A stretch of DNA of 64,000 nucleotides from Nyssa sinensis. Its lineage: Eukaryota; Streptophyta; Magnoliopsida; Cornales; Nyssaceae. The stretch is from NCBI GenBank assembly GCA_008638375.1, contig CM018052.1:4977017-5041016 (forward strand). Reading direction: 5' to 3'. A program made the position numbers and the translations under genes. The notes below the pieces were generated by a model, which was given only the letters and a program-made list of their open reading frames with translations, had not been told where the DNA came from and did no database searches. Positions within the stretch are counted from its first letter, which is position 1. Each line of letters opens with the position of its first letter. Positions 32,852 through 46,433 of the stretch are shown piece after piece.

Positions 32852-35243
32852 GTTAGCATAGAATTGTTGTGATATGAGAGATTCAGACTGAAGCAATTGA
32901 ATTGAACTAAAAGGATTTGGATTGAGTTTCAGCCATGCCTTGAAATAAATAATAGAACTCATACCTGCTAGCTACTGGGTGAAATCACGTGAGGGAGTGA
33001 GTCTGTACAGCAGTTCTGATAAGAACACGTCCCAATAGGGACTAATCCTTGATTGTAATAAATTCTATCAAACGGGGCATATCTATGGGTAAAAATAAAA
33101 TATTAAAATTGGTAAAATCCTGATTAGCCATTATAAATTTTAATTGATTGTTCTTGTGGAATTACCAAATTATTCATGATATAAAATTATGTGTTTTAAC
33201 ACTTTTGTTTTATCATCAACTGGGAGTGTGAAATTAATTGTGGAGATGCAGTCCTGCACAGTAGTATATATTAAACCGTTAAGTCTAAACAGCCCCTTTT
33301 GCTACTTGAATGTTTCTAATGCCTGATTTGCTCAATCATAACCAATATAAAGGAATTTTTGATATAATGTTTATGGCTCTTTACAAACTATATACTAGTT
33401 ATAAACCATCTTGATCAGGGAAATTTTCCAACGGCCCATTTCTACCGTGGCAGAAATGCTCATGTCCCTCCACCAAAGATGCGTGTGGCACCAATCCTTT
33501 GCACTATCATAACTGTGATTCAATTTCAGTACTGTGTACATTGTTTACAAGCATACACCCGTGTAACTAATCCAAAAGACACCTTTTATTCATATTAACT
33601 TGTACCTTCACCCAAGTTGGATTTCCTATTGGCACTAAAAGATTAGAAGTATTTCATGAAAATATTTTAAAGGGTTTAGCTTTCATTTGCTATTGACTAT
33701 AACTGCAGCTCTAGTTTCCTGTTCACCATTGGTGTACTCTCTGCATAAAGATATGCCTATCAATTATAAGGGTTGTGGAAGATTTTATATTATAGTTATG
33801 ACTGTTGTAAAAGTATTTACACCAGAACTTTCATTTCACAATTGACTTTGAAAATCTAGCACTTGGTCACTTCTAGTATTCATATTATTACCTTATAATA
33901 TTGATAGGTACATTAAACATAAAATAATTTTTAAGAAACAACCTTAAGTGCCCTTCACCTCACCGTCACTGCCAGCTTACAAGTTTATTAACGACCACCA
34001 GGTTTAATTGTGACTGGTGACTTTGTGGTTCATAAGCTTAAATTGCTGAGAAATATCTTTAAATCAAGCTGAAACTAAATCCTGACTAGACATGGATAGG
34101 CTAATTTTAAGAAAACAATTGGGATATCAAATTAACCCCTAAACTAGTGAAATAAGCAAAGAACACTATTAGTGACTAATGTTTGTATTTACTGTTCTAG
34201 GATCCTCGGATTTAAATTCAACTAGAAAGGATTTTGAACTAGTTCCAATGAACTGTGAGTAACTCGGACTCTTGACTTGGTGTATATTTTCTGTATACTA
34301 TACTGCTTTATATGCTGAACTGTTTTATACACTGTACTGTTTTAATGCATACTCTTTACACTGCATTACATGTGGCATGATCCTATCCTGCTTCTTGATA
34401 TCTCCTGTTCTGAATTTGTTGGAGTATGTTATTCTAACTTGTCTACGTTATTGGAGTTTGATTCGTGTTTATCTTGTTATGTTGAGTCTTACTTGGGCCC
34501 ACCACAGGATTGAGTATATTAGTGGATGGATGGCTGGCTCTATAGGACGCCCATAACTCAGCATCCGCTCAATCCTATCTATTCTACTTTGATCTAATCC
34601 CAGAGGGGTAGAGGCCCCTACGAATGGCTCACTATGAGCAGCTGGGAGAAGTTTAGGCACATTCGTTGATACGTCTTTAATTGACTGATACTCTGTTCTG
34701 ATCCATTCTGACCTGATCTGTTTGAGCTGCATTTGTCTATTTGAGCTGCATTGTTCTACTTGAGTTGCATTTGAGCATGCATGTATATATAAACGGGTTT
34801 TGAAACCCATGGCAGGAACCTATGTTACTCACTGAGCTTGTTTAAGCTCATTCCATTTATTTAACATTTTTCAGGTGGAGGTGACCGTGGCAAGGAATAG
34901 AAGGGACTAAGAAGTTAGTTAGGCAGTTTAGATGATGATAAACCCATTTTTGTATCCTATACCATTTTTGGACGTTTGTAGACAAGTACAATGATGTACC
35001 TTTTGTTAACCTATGTCTATAAATAAGATTATAGTTGATGCTTTGCCAGTTAATATGCATTCTCTACTTTAGTTTCTGTTGTTGAAATTTTTATATAATG
35101 AATGCATCAAACTTGGAATTTACAAGTGAATGGCCTGAGATTAGGATTACTATCAGTATTTTGATAAACACAAAATACGATGGTTGCCTAACTAGCCGGT
35201 CATATACCCTTAATCCACATAGGGTGGGTTTTGGGATGTGATA

Positions 35244-36041
35244 AGAGGCAGGAGCTTGCAGGAGTAATGATAATAAGACGGTGATTAAATTTCTCAAAGA
35301 GAATGTGTTGTCTCGGTTTGGTACATCATGTGCTATCATTAGTGACCGAGGCACACATTTTTGCAACCGTTCTTTTGAGGCTTTGATGAAAAAATATGGG
35401 GTGGTACATAAAATTTCTACTGCCTATCACCCCCAGACAAGTGGACAAGTAGAACTTGCAAACAGGGAAATTAAGCAAATTTTAGAAAAAACGGTCAACC
35501 CGGATAGCAAAAATTGGTCTTTGAGACTAGTTGATGCCCTTTGGGCCTACCGTATAACTTTCAAAACTCCCTTAGGCATGCACCTTATAGGCTTGTTTTT
35601 GGAAAGCCTTACCACTTACTTGTAGAGCTCGAGCATTGAGCCTATTGGGCTATCAAGCATTTCCAATTTGACATGGAAGAAGCAGGTAAACTAAGAAAAT
35701 TACAATTGGCCGAGTTAGAGGAATTGAGAAATGATGCTTATGAGAACTCTAGAATCTTTAAGGCTAAAATGAAAGCGTTTCATGATAAAAATATTTTGAG
35801 AAAAACGTTTAAGCCTAATGATCGAGTGTTCTTATATGATTCTAAACTCCATAAGCATCGAGGAAAAATCAGGTCTAGGTGGACAGGCCCCTTTATAGTG
35901 AATAATGTTTCTGCAAATGGGATAGTAGAAATAGAGGATCCTAAGGATGGTCGAGTTTTTAAAGTAAATGGTCAGCGCTCTAAAATTTTAATTAATAGGC
36001 AAGTTCAATATTGTAGCAAAGAATTAAATCAATATAAATAA
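35244..36041 (+). pseudogene. Athila integrase catalytic/C-terminal part, pseudogene
   Basis: Resumes integrase after solo LTR B. It contains the second catalytic Asp in '[18 protein letters not shown]' (about 35335) and Glu in '[19 protein letters not shown]' (about 35450), then the C-terminal domain at 35673-36041 ('DKNILRKTFKPNDRVFLYDS', 'KHRGKIRSRWTGPFIV'). A stop at about 35623 and a frameshift before 35673 break it. Coding across the insertion is in frame when B and one TSD copy are removed. Confidence 0.9.
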
Positions 36042-37850
36042 CCAATTGATTCAAACATAATCAAAGAACTAATCCATTCAATAGAAAAAGCATGACTGAA
36101 TCTATAAACGGAATAAATTCTATGATTATTCAGAGAAACAAACTTGAGACATTCCACTTATGGACCCGGTCTATCAACCTTGATCACGCCATGCAGGTAT
36201 GTTATTATTATTATTATTTTCTTTTTTCTCTTTATTTTATTTGTTTTATTTTTTTTTTGTTCTCTTTTATTTTTGTTCTTTTTCTTTTTTTTTGTTTGCT
36301 GCTATTTTTCTTTGTTTTTATTGGCAGGTTAATTTCATTTTGTCAGTTCAGGTTGCCATCTTTGGTGCTTAGCGAGCTACCCACCTCACACATCAGGTGT
36401 ATTCTCTTCTTTTTAGTACCCTCCATTCAATTTTGATTGTTAAACATTGAGGACAATGTTTCATTTAAGTTGGGGGGTGGTGATGCAAATTCAATATTTA
36501 AAATGCTGTGGCATATTTTCATGTGTTAAAATTTTTTAGAAATTTGCATCACATGTGCATCTTTTTCACATGAGTACTCATTTTCATTCATAGTCATTTT
36601 CGTGAATTCACCGAATCCACCATAATCATTTTGTTGAGGCATTCACAGAACTTTTAATGCACTTATCCAAACTTTGTAGTAACATGATGGTTTGACACAT
36701 GTAGTTAGAAAACTCTTTTGCTTAAGTATTCGTGTGAGTTTTGGAGAGAATTGAGAGCCTACAAATGCAGGAAATTGTGATGAGCGTTCATTGATCTGTT
36801 GAATTGGGCACTTCTTTTGAGAATATCATTACATGGTTGGTGGTATGACGGTGGATATACTTAGGATATGACGAAGGTCAACTTAGGATTAACGTTTGAG
36901 CCTTTCAAGCTAACCCTTCTCATCATAAACCCTTAGTAGCCAAATTTGAGCTAACAAACACATATAGTTTTTTTCTTTTCATGTGCCCACATCATCTATA
37001 CCGCTCTACATTGGAGTATAGCTTATACCCTGATTTTCCTATCCTTTTTGCTTCCAAGTGTGTACTAGGTGTGGAATTTGCATTTCTTTTCTTTTGTGTT
37101 GAATTGAAAGAAATAAGAAAAAGAAAAAGGAAAGAGTACAAGTGCAAAGTGTTCAGTTGAGTGAGCATCAAAACCAAAAAAATAAAAAGGGAAAAAAAAA
37201 AAGAGAAGAGAAAGAAGAAGGAGAAGTATTATTACTCAGCGATCTAAAAAGTTGAAGAGTACATCAAGTGAGAAGTTTGGTTTGCTATGATTCTTAAGAA
37301 AATTATCTTAGTATGTACTTGGAAGTTTTTGAATCCTTTTATCCTTTTCTTCATATAGCCCCTAACCCGAGCCACATTACAATCTTTTTATGTTGATCGT
37401 TCTAATCCTAAGTAAGCCTGTGGAAAGAGTGGTGGAATTCTTATTTGTTAGTGCTCCTATCATAAGATCAATGTTTACTTATTGCTTGTACATAATTGGG
37501 TAATTCTTCATTGAGTGTGCACATCCCTTGTTAACTCCATAGAGAGAACCCCTAGATGAAACACTTTTATACCCGTGAGATATAAAGTTGAAACTTTTGC
37601 TTGAGATGTTCTTGATGTTGCATGTGTTATGGTTTGTGCTTAGATGGATATGGTTTGGAGCACACACACACACTCTACGAATTGCTATAAGTGGATTGAT
37701 TGTTATAGGGTTATTGAATTCCTGAAATTGCTTTGATATGAGAATCTAAAAAGTGTGATTAGATGCCTTCTGTTTGTGATCTTCTTTGGTCTCTTTTGTC
37801 ATTTTTGCATGAAAATTGCTAGGGACTAGCAATGAGCAAGTTAGGGGGTG
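36042..37850 (+). other. Athila 3' region between pol and 3' LTR
   Basis: A 1.8-kb noncoding stretch. It has T-rich and A/G-rich tracts (36200-36310, 37090-37215), a hairpin plus G-run at 36443-36477, and a final polypurine tract AGTTAGGGGGTG at 37839-37850 abutting the 3' LTR. Some Athila elements carry an envelope-like ORF here; none is recognisable in this copy. Confidence 0.7.
36443..36480 (+). promoter_or_regulatory. Athila hairpin followed by internal polypurine-like G-run
   Basis: Perfect 7-bp stem AACATTG/CAATGTT around AGGA (36443-36460), then AAGTTGGGGGGTGG. The real 3' LTR begins 1.37 kb further on, so this may be an internal (central) polypurine tract or a relic. Confidence 0.55.
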
Positions 37851-39674
37851 TGATGAGTGTGCGAAAGTGCACTCTAAATACTCTATTATTAGATTAAAAT
37901 GCTAAAATGTGAATAGAAATGTGAGATATAATTTATATTATCTAATTTAATTTCTATTTCTAGTGAGATATGTTTGAACAATATTTTATAACATAGTTAG
38001 TTTTATGGCATATTTTCTGTTTAAGTAAGCTGATTAATATATTTATTGAATTAGGGAAGCATTGAAGGTAAAAGAAGAGATATGGAGTATATTGGGAAAT
38101 TTTCAGCTTTTAGGCAGATTCGATCTATGGAGTTTCAATTGAGGTTTGGATGGCATTAGAGTTTCATAATAAGAAAGTGGTCTTCATAAAGTTTTTAAAG
38201 GACATCTTAAGCTTTTCAGAAAGGTCTAGTTTGCAAAAATCCGAATTCGTTTGGGCCTCCAAACATTGTTTCAAAGTCATGTTTGGGAAACTAATCCGAA
38301 TCCTGATTGGAGTTGGATTCCTGTCCGAACCAGTAAACTTCAGTGGGTCATAACTTTAGTTTTCGAAGTCTAAATCAGGTGATTCAAAAGCCTACATTTA
38401 TATACACATCTAGGGATACAACGTCCATCAAGAGCCCAAATCAAGATTCAATTGTTATCTGATAGAAAAAGAAACCTAAAGGTTATGGCTGCAAGGAAAG
38501 AAAAAAAAAAAAGAGAAGAAAAGTCCACAAGGTATGGTTGGAACGGCTTGGGCACAAGGCGAAGAAGCAGAATAGAAAAAAAGAGAAAAGAAAGAAAGCT
38601 AAAGAAAAGTCAAACAAGGTGGGCCCGGCTGAATAGAAAGAAAAAAAAAAGAAAAGAAAAAGAAGGCTTAAGGGCTAGGAAAGAAAAGGAGGAAACGGCT
38701 GGGCTTGGAGGCATGCGGCTGCTGGAATGGGGTTGGGCGTGAGGGCTGAATTAAAAGGTATGGATCCAGGCGTTGTTTTAAAGAAGCGGTCCAGGCAGAG
38801 GAGAAAAAAAAGAATTAAAAAGGTTGATGCGGCACTGAGAAGAACAGGAAGAGGGGCGTAAGACAGGAGGTGCTGGTTTTGCAAAAACGGCAGGAAGAAA
38901 AGAGAAAAAAAGCAGCCGCAGGCTGCTTGATGGTACCTTTTCCTTGACATTTATGTTGTCTATCGTCTGTATGGGTAACTAAATTCCCAAGTAGGGCTAG
39001 GGATGAACTTGCAGACTAGATGGTATTTTTAATTTATTTTTGATTCATGTACTGGATTTTCATTTATTAAAATTCTTTGTTTTATCATTCTCAATTTATT
39101 GTTAGTGTTTTCTTCTCCGAATAATCATAGAGTTTATTCCGTTTATAGATTTAGTCATGCTTTTTCTATTGAATGAATTAGTTCTTTGTTTATGTTTGGA
39201 TCAATTGATTATTTATATTGATTTAATTCTTTGTTGCAATATTGTTCACTGGGTATATTGTCGTCATTGGGTTTTCTCAATGTGGATAACAATTTGCGTG
39301 ATTTAAAAGTGATGAATGATTTTTCAAAAGGTTACATTTGGTTTAATTTTGGTTGATAATTCTATATCTTCCGATTGAGATTTTTGGAATTAAATTCTTG
39401 ATTGAGTTATCAGTGAATTAAAAATAATTAAAATACCGGATACGTGCAAGGGATTTCCGACGCTCTACTGTTCGTTAATTTGAGTATTTTTTCCGATTAA
39501 TCATTTTGTTTAATTTTAATTTACATTTAAAATCACTTTTTATTTTCTTGTTAATCATTTAATATTTTCTTTAGTTTCGGAAATTCTTTCTGTTATTCTT
39601 TTAATTTGTCTCCCTGTGGAATCGACATCCCAAAGCTGCACTACAACTACCGCATTATTCTTTGAGCGTAATCA
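37851..39674 (+). mobile_element. Athila element 3' LTR, complete
   Basis: 1824 bp from TGATGAGTGTG to ...GTAATCA, followed by TSD AGTAG. It contains a purine-rich block (38455-38700) and, near the end, 'ctccctgtggaatcgac', a signature seen near the LTR 3' end of Athila/Tat elements. The last 170 bp or so is absent from the 5' LTR. Confidence 0.9.
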
Positions 39675-39679
39675 AGTAG

Positions 39680-42077
39680 CTAAAATGCTACAGTGCCAAA
39701 TTTTTTCAACTTTGACCGAAAATCTTGATTTTGATATTTTGCTACGCATTTCAATTTATTTCATCATCAAACTTGGTGTGGGACCCTATAACATGTAAAA
39801 TGACCATTTTACTCTTTTTCCTTTTTTTTTTTTGAATTCAAGTAAGTTTTGACTAATTTGCCCCAAGTCTCCTCCTATGCCCCTATTTTCATTTCTTTAT
39901 ATTTCTTTATTCTTCTTAAGTCTTTTAATCCCATACTTAGAAAGTATAGGCATGCTTTCTCGCTTCATTCAATCTAGTTGCTATGTTTTGAAAAATTCCA
40001 CCATAGTTTCCTTTGTTTTCTAAGCATTTTTCACCTAATATTTTGCAACCGTTCATACATATAAACACATCACAATTCATCCTCACTCGATGGCCACAAT
40101 TCATGAAAATTAAACATACATTCGTTTCCTTCAACATATATACATGTAAGGCACATTAAATAAATATATCCTACATGTCATTTGGGCTTAAGCCCTTACA
40201 TTACAAATTTAGTCCAAGGCCTATAGTTCGGCATTTTCCCAAATTAAAATACAAGTCTTTTGGGCTTATGCCCATACATACAAAATATGCCCCAAGGGCC
40301 AAATATCCTTCCAAGTTCTTTTCCCCTCCTTCCTTTAAGACTTCATCAAGTCTTAAGTACCGGGAGCCTTATCTGAAATATGATATCTCATAAGAGATTA
40401 GCTCAACTGCTGGTATGACATAATGCTAATGCAAGGAATAAAATTAAGGCGTGGCATGTGCAAGTATACATTTATAATCTACATACCTTCCAATTCATCA
40501 ACACCATGCAATGGTAATATGCGTGACACACCCATGTAAACTCTATGCCACACCCATGCCTCTTTTCATGGATCGCTTTCGTTGGGTTAATCGAGTACCA
40601 CTACCTGTTTCACAGATCGCTCTCGTTGGGTCAATCAGGCACCAATGCAATGGCCAATTTTGAGTTTTTCACCATAGAATTTACACCCTTATAATTCATA
40701 GCACCAAAGTGCTCAACCCACACTATGTTTTCAAAGAATCACAATAGCCAATATGCTTTGATTTTTCTATGCAATTTTCAATGAAGTATTTCATCAAACA
40801 CATAGTATATGCCTTAAACAATGCAATGTACTTAAAGCAACTATAACTTTTATATTACAAAACTTTGTTTACATGAACCTAACATGTAATCTAATCAATT
40901 TCACATATAAACACATTACATATTCACAACTTTAACAATTTCTTAAAGATCAGAAAATACATAAAGTACCAACACACAGAATAAATCATAACTCTCAAAC
41001 CACAAGAGTTTCTCTACATGAACATAAGCTAGAATGCAATGAATCAAACATATAAACAAGTTACATATTTATCACTTTGACAAATTTTCTAAGATTACAA
41101 AATACATAAAGCACTAACACCTTGAATAAATCATAACTTTCCAACTACAAGGTTTTGTCTACATGAACATAAGCTAAAATACAATGGATTATACATATAG
41201 TCATGGTTCATGTTTATCACTTTACCAAATTTTTAAAAAATAAAAAGAACACACAAGTACATAAACAACCAACTCTAGATTTTCAAAGCAACTATATCAT
41301 AAGTGATTTTGTAACACCAAATAAACATATAAATCATTCAATCAACTTATAAAACACTCTTAAACTTAACCCTATTCCTTAGAAAAATATCACACCTAAA
41401 AGGGTTTTTCTTAATCCTTGAGAGTTGTGTTCGCTGTGCAGATGAACCAATCAGTGAGAATGTAGTCCTTGATGTGGGGAACAACTTCTTAGAAGGAAGT
41501 CTTGTGAGAATCTAAGCCTAGAAGTGTGTTTTGAAAGCTTGAAGATTGGAAAAACCTAGGTTTCTTTCTCCCTTTTCTCCATGAATGTGCAGCTGCTGTA
41601 TCTAAGACCAAAATAATGAAACTATATCACTAAGGGGCTGTATTTATAGTAAAGGGGCAAAAGGGCAAAATGACCCTTTTGCCCTTAATGAATCCGGGAC
41701 CCCGTTACACTACAACCCGTCTCGAAACGCCTCAATTTGATATTCAACTTTAGCCAAAGTTTATAAAATTATTTTAAATGAAAATTTTTAAAAAAATTTA
41801 TTTTCACCTGCCGCTGGGTTTAGCCGATTCCACCCGGGCCACTCGGGATGCCCTTTTGGTCCAATTTTTGTAACTATCTCTGAATAGTCTCAAATTTTTA
41901 AAAGAGGTGTATTTTGAATTTCTAAATATATTTCTCTTTTATAGAATACTCAAAATATGCTTCTAAATATGAATTATGTCTAAATGTGTATGTATAGTGC
42001 CCTACCAATAATTGGTGCATGAATAGTATCCCACCGGCAAAAATGAAAAAATTATACTCAATTTTCTGGTCTCTACA
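39680..42077 (-). mobile_element. Element D, 3' LTR, right part
   Basis: Continues D's left LTR after the Athila insertion. It aligns with solo LTR F (48100-50200), for example 40800-40960 with 49075-49220 and 41390-41710 with 49500-49830, and in reverse with 53003-54800. It ends at 42077 (minus start TGTAGAGACC). The whole LTR without insertion is about 3.0 kb. No ORF of interest. Confidence 0.85.
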
Positions 42078-45000
42078 TCCTTCCCCCCTTAAATAAATTT
42101 CATCCCGAAATTTAAAAATGTACCTATTCTACAAAATTTAGAAAGATCAATATAAAATGCGTTATAACATGGAAACATGGCCTTACCAATGGATCCTTCA
42201 CCTCTCCCTTCGCCAAGCGATGTGGAATGCATTACCCTCTCCCATTACCCTCCCCCCCAAAGGAACCTCATCCACTTAGGCAGGTGTGCAGTGGCATGCA
42301 AACATCTCCACACTCCTTGCTAGGGTCTGGTTCTGATCCCATCTGTAATGACCCACTCCACATGGCATAACGTGTAATGAAATCCTTAAACATGTTGGCT
42401 TATCAATGCCAATTTCCCAAATCCATCCAAGCATCATGACCCACCTCAATAATGCAACATAAAGAAAATTCTTAATGCTCATAAGGATACCTTAAAGTCT
42501 CTCACACATGTGATGACCATCTAACTAACCTTAAATCAAGCTATGCAATCATCTAATAATTCATCATAATGGAATCAATATATCACCTACACTTCAAGAT
42601 CAACCCAATCGAGTACATGTGAAAGGTCAGGCTTATACTTCCTCAACATCGATACATGAAAAACATCATGAACCCCAAATAATTATGGTGGTAACGCCAA
42701 TTGATAGGCCACTTCTCTAACACCTTTTTCCAATCAAGATCTTGCAAGGATCTATAACAGTCACGTTGAGTTCTCGATTAATTAAAAGAATCCGTCAATC
42801 ATATTAAACTTATCACATTACATTTAGAAACTATTCTTCACGTCAGATTCATCATTTAGTTATCTCGTCATAAGTCATCAAATTGAGTTTTCAACTCATA
42901 TAATTTCACAATCATCACAAGATACATTATTAAACCATTTTATAGAGAACTCACTCCCTTTACAATAGCAATTTCCCAAGTGAATCATCAGAATGTCCCA
43001 AACTAATTCATCACTATTAGTGTTCACTCATTACGTAAATTTTATGATTAAAATCCATCATCCATCGACTAGGGAAAAACAAACCATAATGGGTATGCAT
43101 AATCCCTACTAACAAAATGACTTCTATCATCAAAGAAATATACTAGAAAACCTCACCCTCGAAGATCAATCCAACCATCATGTGGCTACAATAGAAAATA
43201 GTTTTAACAAAATTTAAAATATTTTTATACTCCACCAAATATCAAAAGTCATCAAATGCACTATTTTAATTCTTAGTAGCCAACCACAGTTCAATATGAA
43301 TATCTATAAGCCACTTCATCCCCGAGACATGCTATCTCCAACTAATCTTACATTCCAGGAGTATCCACCAATATTGGCAATAAATCATAACCCCAATATT
43401 ATCAATAATTTACTATTCCTGTTCACAAGTCATTGGATTTTCACGAGATCATTCCATTTTTAATTTAAAATTTTCCATTCCCAAATTACATGTTAAACAA
43501 AAATTTGAAATTATACTCACCACAAGCTTGACCTAACTATGCCATTCACAATCCATTCTCTATATTAAACAATACGATCACCATACTCCATTAACTAATA
43601 ATTCAACAATCCAATTCCTCAAAGGATAAAAAAAAAAAACATCTCTTACTCTGTATCCCAGGTATATTTTTTACACATTCCCATATATACAAAATAATAG
43701 CAGGCATTCATCTTTACCTTTTCTTATTAACCTCAACTATTTCATCTTAGTATAATTCCTTTCCATTCTTACCGCATATTGTTAAAAGTTTTCCATCTTC
43801 ATCTTTATAAGATTTCAAGCTTTTAATTTCATGTACTATCCAATGATATGTTCCAAAATTCAATATAACATGCAAGTATGCATGTACCTAATCCATAGGT
43901 GTTATAAAAATAAAATGTGCTCTACATGTATCGTACACACTAAAGAATTTAACATGCTTTATCAACACAATAGCCAGGCAATACAAATACCATCCAATTA
44001 ACTCATTTCTAGCAATCTATGCTTTTAAGCGTCATATTCTTATTACATGTATTCAAGAAAAGAAAACATGCAATAGATGCATTTTATCCACTACTAGCAA
44101 ACTCACATGCTTTATCTTTACGAGGCATCTCTAGGTATTCATAGTTAAATATATATTTTCACAAATGTATAAACATAGCATGTCCTTACTTTCGTCAACA
44201 ATATAATAATATAAGACCTACTTGTACTAAATTTAAAATTCATAAACTTTTTTTTTTCTCATGCATATACTAAATATGTATTACAGTTCCATCATGTATT
44301 TGGTACATACCCATTCAAGTTCACATTAGCTAATTTCTTTTCCTTGTTGCCTTCTAACGTCTTATTTGGTGTCTTTTACCTTTTTCCTGTATATAACTAG
44401 GTGATAACCCTTCTTGGATCCTAGCTCTTTTTGTTATTGGGTGATGGATTGGCCAATGATGGATTGGCCAGTCCATACACTTGTGACTCGAGACCTGACA
44501 CCAATTCGATATATTCATAGCACACTTTCACGTGATTCTAACTACATGGGTTTATAACCTAGGATGTACATTTTATATTATACACCCATAACAAGTAACA
44601 TTCATCCAGCCATTCACATATACATAACATGGCTATCATACACTATATAATCATGAAAGAATAGATTTTAAGCACGCAATCACGTATACCTACTAAAATA
44701 ATCTATATGCACACACTAAACAAGAACACACTTAACACATATTTACCGTATATATAAGTTTTCAATCAGTTATTCATGTTCTTATAATCTTATCATTTTT
44801 CAATTAATTCTAAAACACAAAGTTCGATTTCAACCATAAGCATGTTAAGCATATTTGTAATTTATACGCGTAATCACCCTATTAGATATTTTATTCACTT
44901 CATCAAGTAGTCCAGTATACTAACGGATATAAGCACACAACATGCATCATGATTAGACCAAATGATGCAACACTAAATCAAGTAAGTTTTGTAGAAAGAT

Positions 45001-46433
45001 ATCCGAAACTCACACACAACTGATGGTAACATTACCGACACCATCTCACTAGCATCATTTCTAAGACTCGCAAAATCTGGTTACCCTATTCAGTGAATCA
45101 CACAGGGGTGGAACAAGGCAATCATCACAAGTTCCCAAATAAAATAAACAATCTCCCAAGTATAATATTTATTTTCTAGATCTAGATAATACAATCATTT
45201 ATAACTTCATCTAAACCAATCAAATTTATTCCTAAATTTTTACCCACATATTTTTTTTTTAAAATGATAGGTGAAAATCACCATTCACTCATAAGCTATT
45301 TAACAATCCAAGCTCTCAAATTCTAATGCCTCAACCACAATATTTTTACTCTAAGTATATTCACATAATTCGCATCTTAAACACAAGATTCATAATTCAA
45401 AAATTTGTATCATCCAACTCTTAACTTGATACACAATTTTTTTTTATAAAATAACAATTAATATTTATCGTTTATTCAATCATAATTCTAGAATTAATCT
45501 TATAGACTGAGCTAGAACTAGGCTCATAATTCACACCTCAATTTGGCCCATTTTATGTAACTTGTTTTTTTTTTTTTTTTCACAAGGCTTATATTCACAA
45601 GTTCATTTAATCAATCCATTATTCTCATAACAACTTGTATCGATCATCTTATAGGATTAGGTAAGTCAATAGTATCCATTACTAGGTTACCTCCACAGGC
45701 CACCACAAAATAACATATTCCAGTTCAATAAAGAAATCATTTCAATCCCCAACTTTCAGATTCACATCACTTGAATTTATCAATATTCATCCTAAGCACG
45801 AAATCAAAACTCAATTACATCATAATCTGGATTAACCCACAACAATATTTTTTAAACTATTCATGTTTATACAATTTTCCTAAAATCAGAGATCATCAAT
45901 CATCACCTGATAACCTAACACATCCTGTAAACATACTTGCTTAATCATAACTTATAAAACTCACGTCAACCACTTCCACCCATGGTTTACAATAAACAAA
46001 TAACAAGTTCTCACCCAATTTAAACGTATTCTTTTGCCAAAAAAAAAAAAAAATCCATATAAGCAATACAATATACACATGCCCATGGCATTCTCTTATA
46101 ATGCTACATAATATCCTGAAGGTAAACAGGCATCAATCTATTATGTACTTAAACATCTACCATGTTATCACATACGATCATGCCAATATACACATTACCC
46201 ATATCATGCACCTCACTACACCAAATCACGTAATCATGCGTTATAGTATAGCATTTACTAACACATAAGCATAACATGTGATGTGCCAAGTACAAATAGC
46301 CACATAACACACAAGTTCCTATCTCACACCACCGACAGTTGACACTAAGTCACACGCTCTCCTTTAGGTTCCCATGGTGTTCAACAACACCTCATGGTCC
46401 TTAAGTATTCGAACCTATGCTCTGATATCACGT
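42078..46433 (-). mobile_element. Element D internal region, degenerate and almost noncoding
   Basis: AT-rich 4.36 kb without a substantial ORF. At its left edge on minus is PPT AAGGGGGGAAGGA (42078-42090) with a hairpin, AAATTTC/GAAATTT arms (42095-42113). At 42605-42722 a relic aligns with the C-terminal end of element A's pol (compare 9890-9990). At the right edge TGATATCAGAGC (46419-46430) is a tRNA-iMet PBS with one mismatch. The bulk (42780-46400) shows nothing recognisable, so D was probably non-autonomous or is heavily decayed. Confidence 0.75.

Larger units (their letters stand above)
19597..35243 (+). mobile_element. Solo LTR B, plus orientation, split by nested element C
   Basis: It starts TGTAATACCCC (19597) and ends GGGATGTGATA (35243; final CA mutated to TA), flanked by TSD AGAGG (19592-19596, 35244-35248). 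LTR sequence is 19597-20878 and 32857-35243, about 3.67 kb, with element C between. Its end resembles the sense-strand ends of A's LTR ('catagggtgggttttgg'). A block near 34796-34850 ('gaaacccatggcaggaacc') is shared in reverse with 57840-57900. No PBS, PPT or coding region belongs to B, so it is a solo LTR left by LTR-LTR recombination. The long gene-free stretches 19600-20878 and 32857-35243 hold only this LTR. Confidence 0.88.
1776..39674 (+). mobile_element. Athila-type Ty3/gypsy LTR retrotransposon, degenerate and split by A and B
   Basis: Complete span of an old plus-strand element: 5' LTR, gag, protease, RT/RNase H, integrase, 3' region and 3' LTR. It has TG...CA termini and TSD AGTAG on both sides. 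Gag and protease resemble Athila-lineage proteins (family knowledge), for example 'QLLPTFHGLENENPYVHI' in gag. Chromovirus A (6252-17673) and solo LTR B with nested C (19597-35243) interrupt pol; removing each insertion with one TSD copy keeps the pol frame. Every domain carries stops or frameshifts. LTRs differ at roughly 7-8% of the first 365 bp by eye, so this insertion is much older than A or C. Confidence 0.9.

Noticed and set aside
36042..37850. Envelope-like gene expected in some Athila elements
   Set aside because: No ORF over about 115 codons; the longest are T-rich low complexity. No signal or fusion-type features seen.
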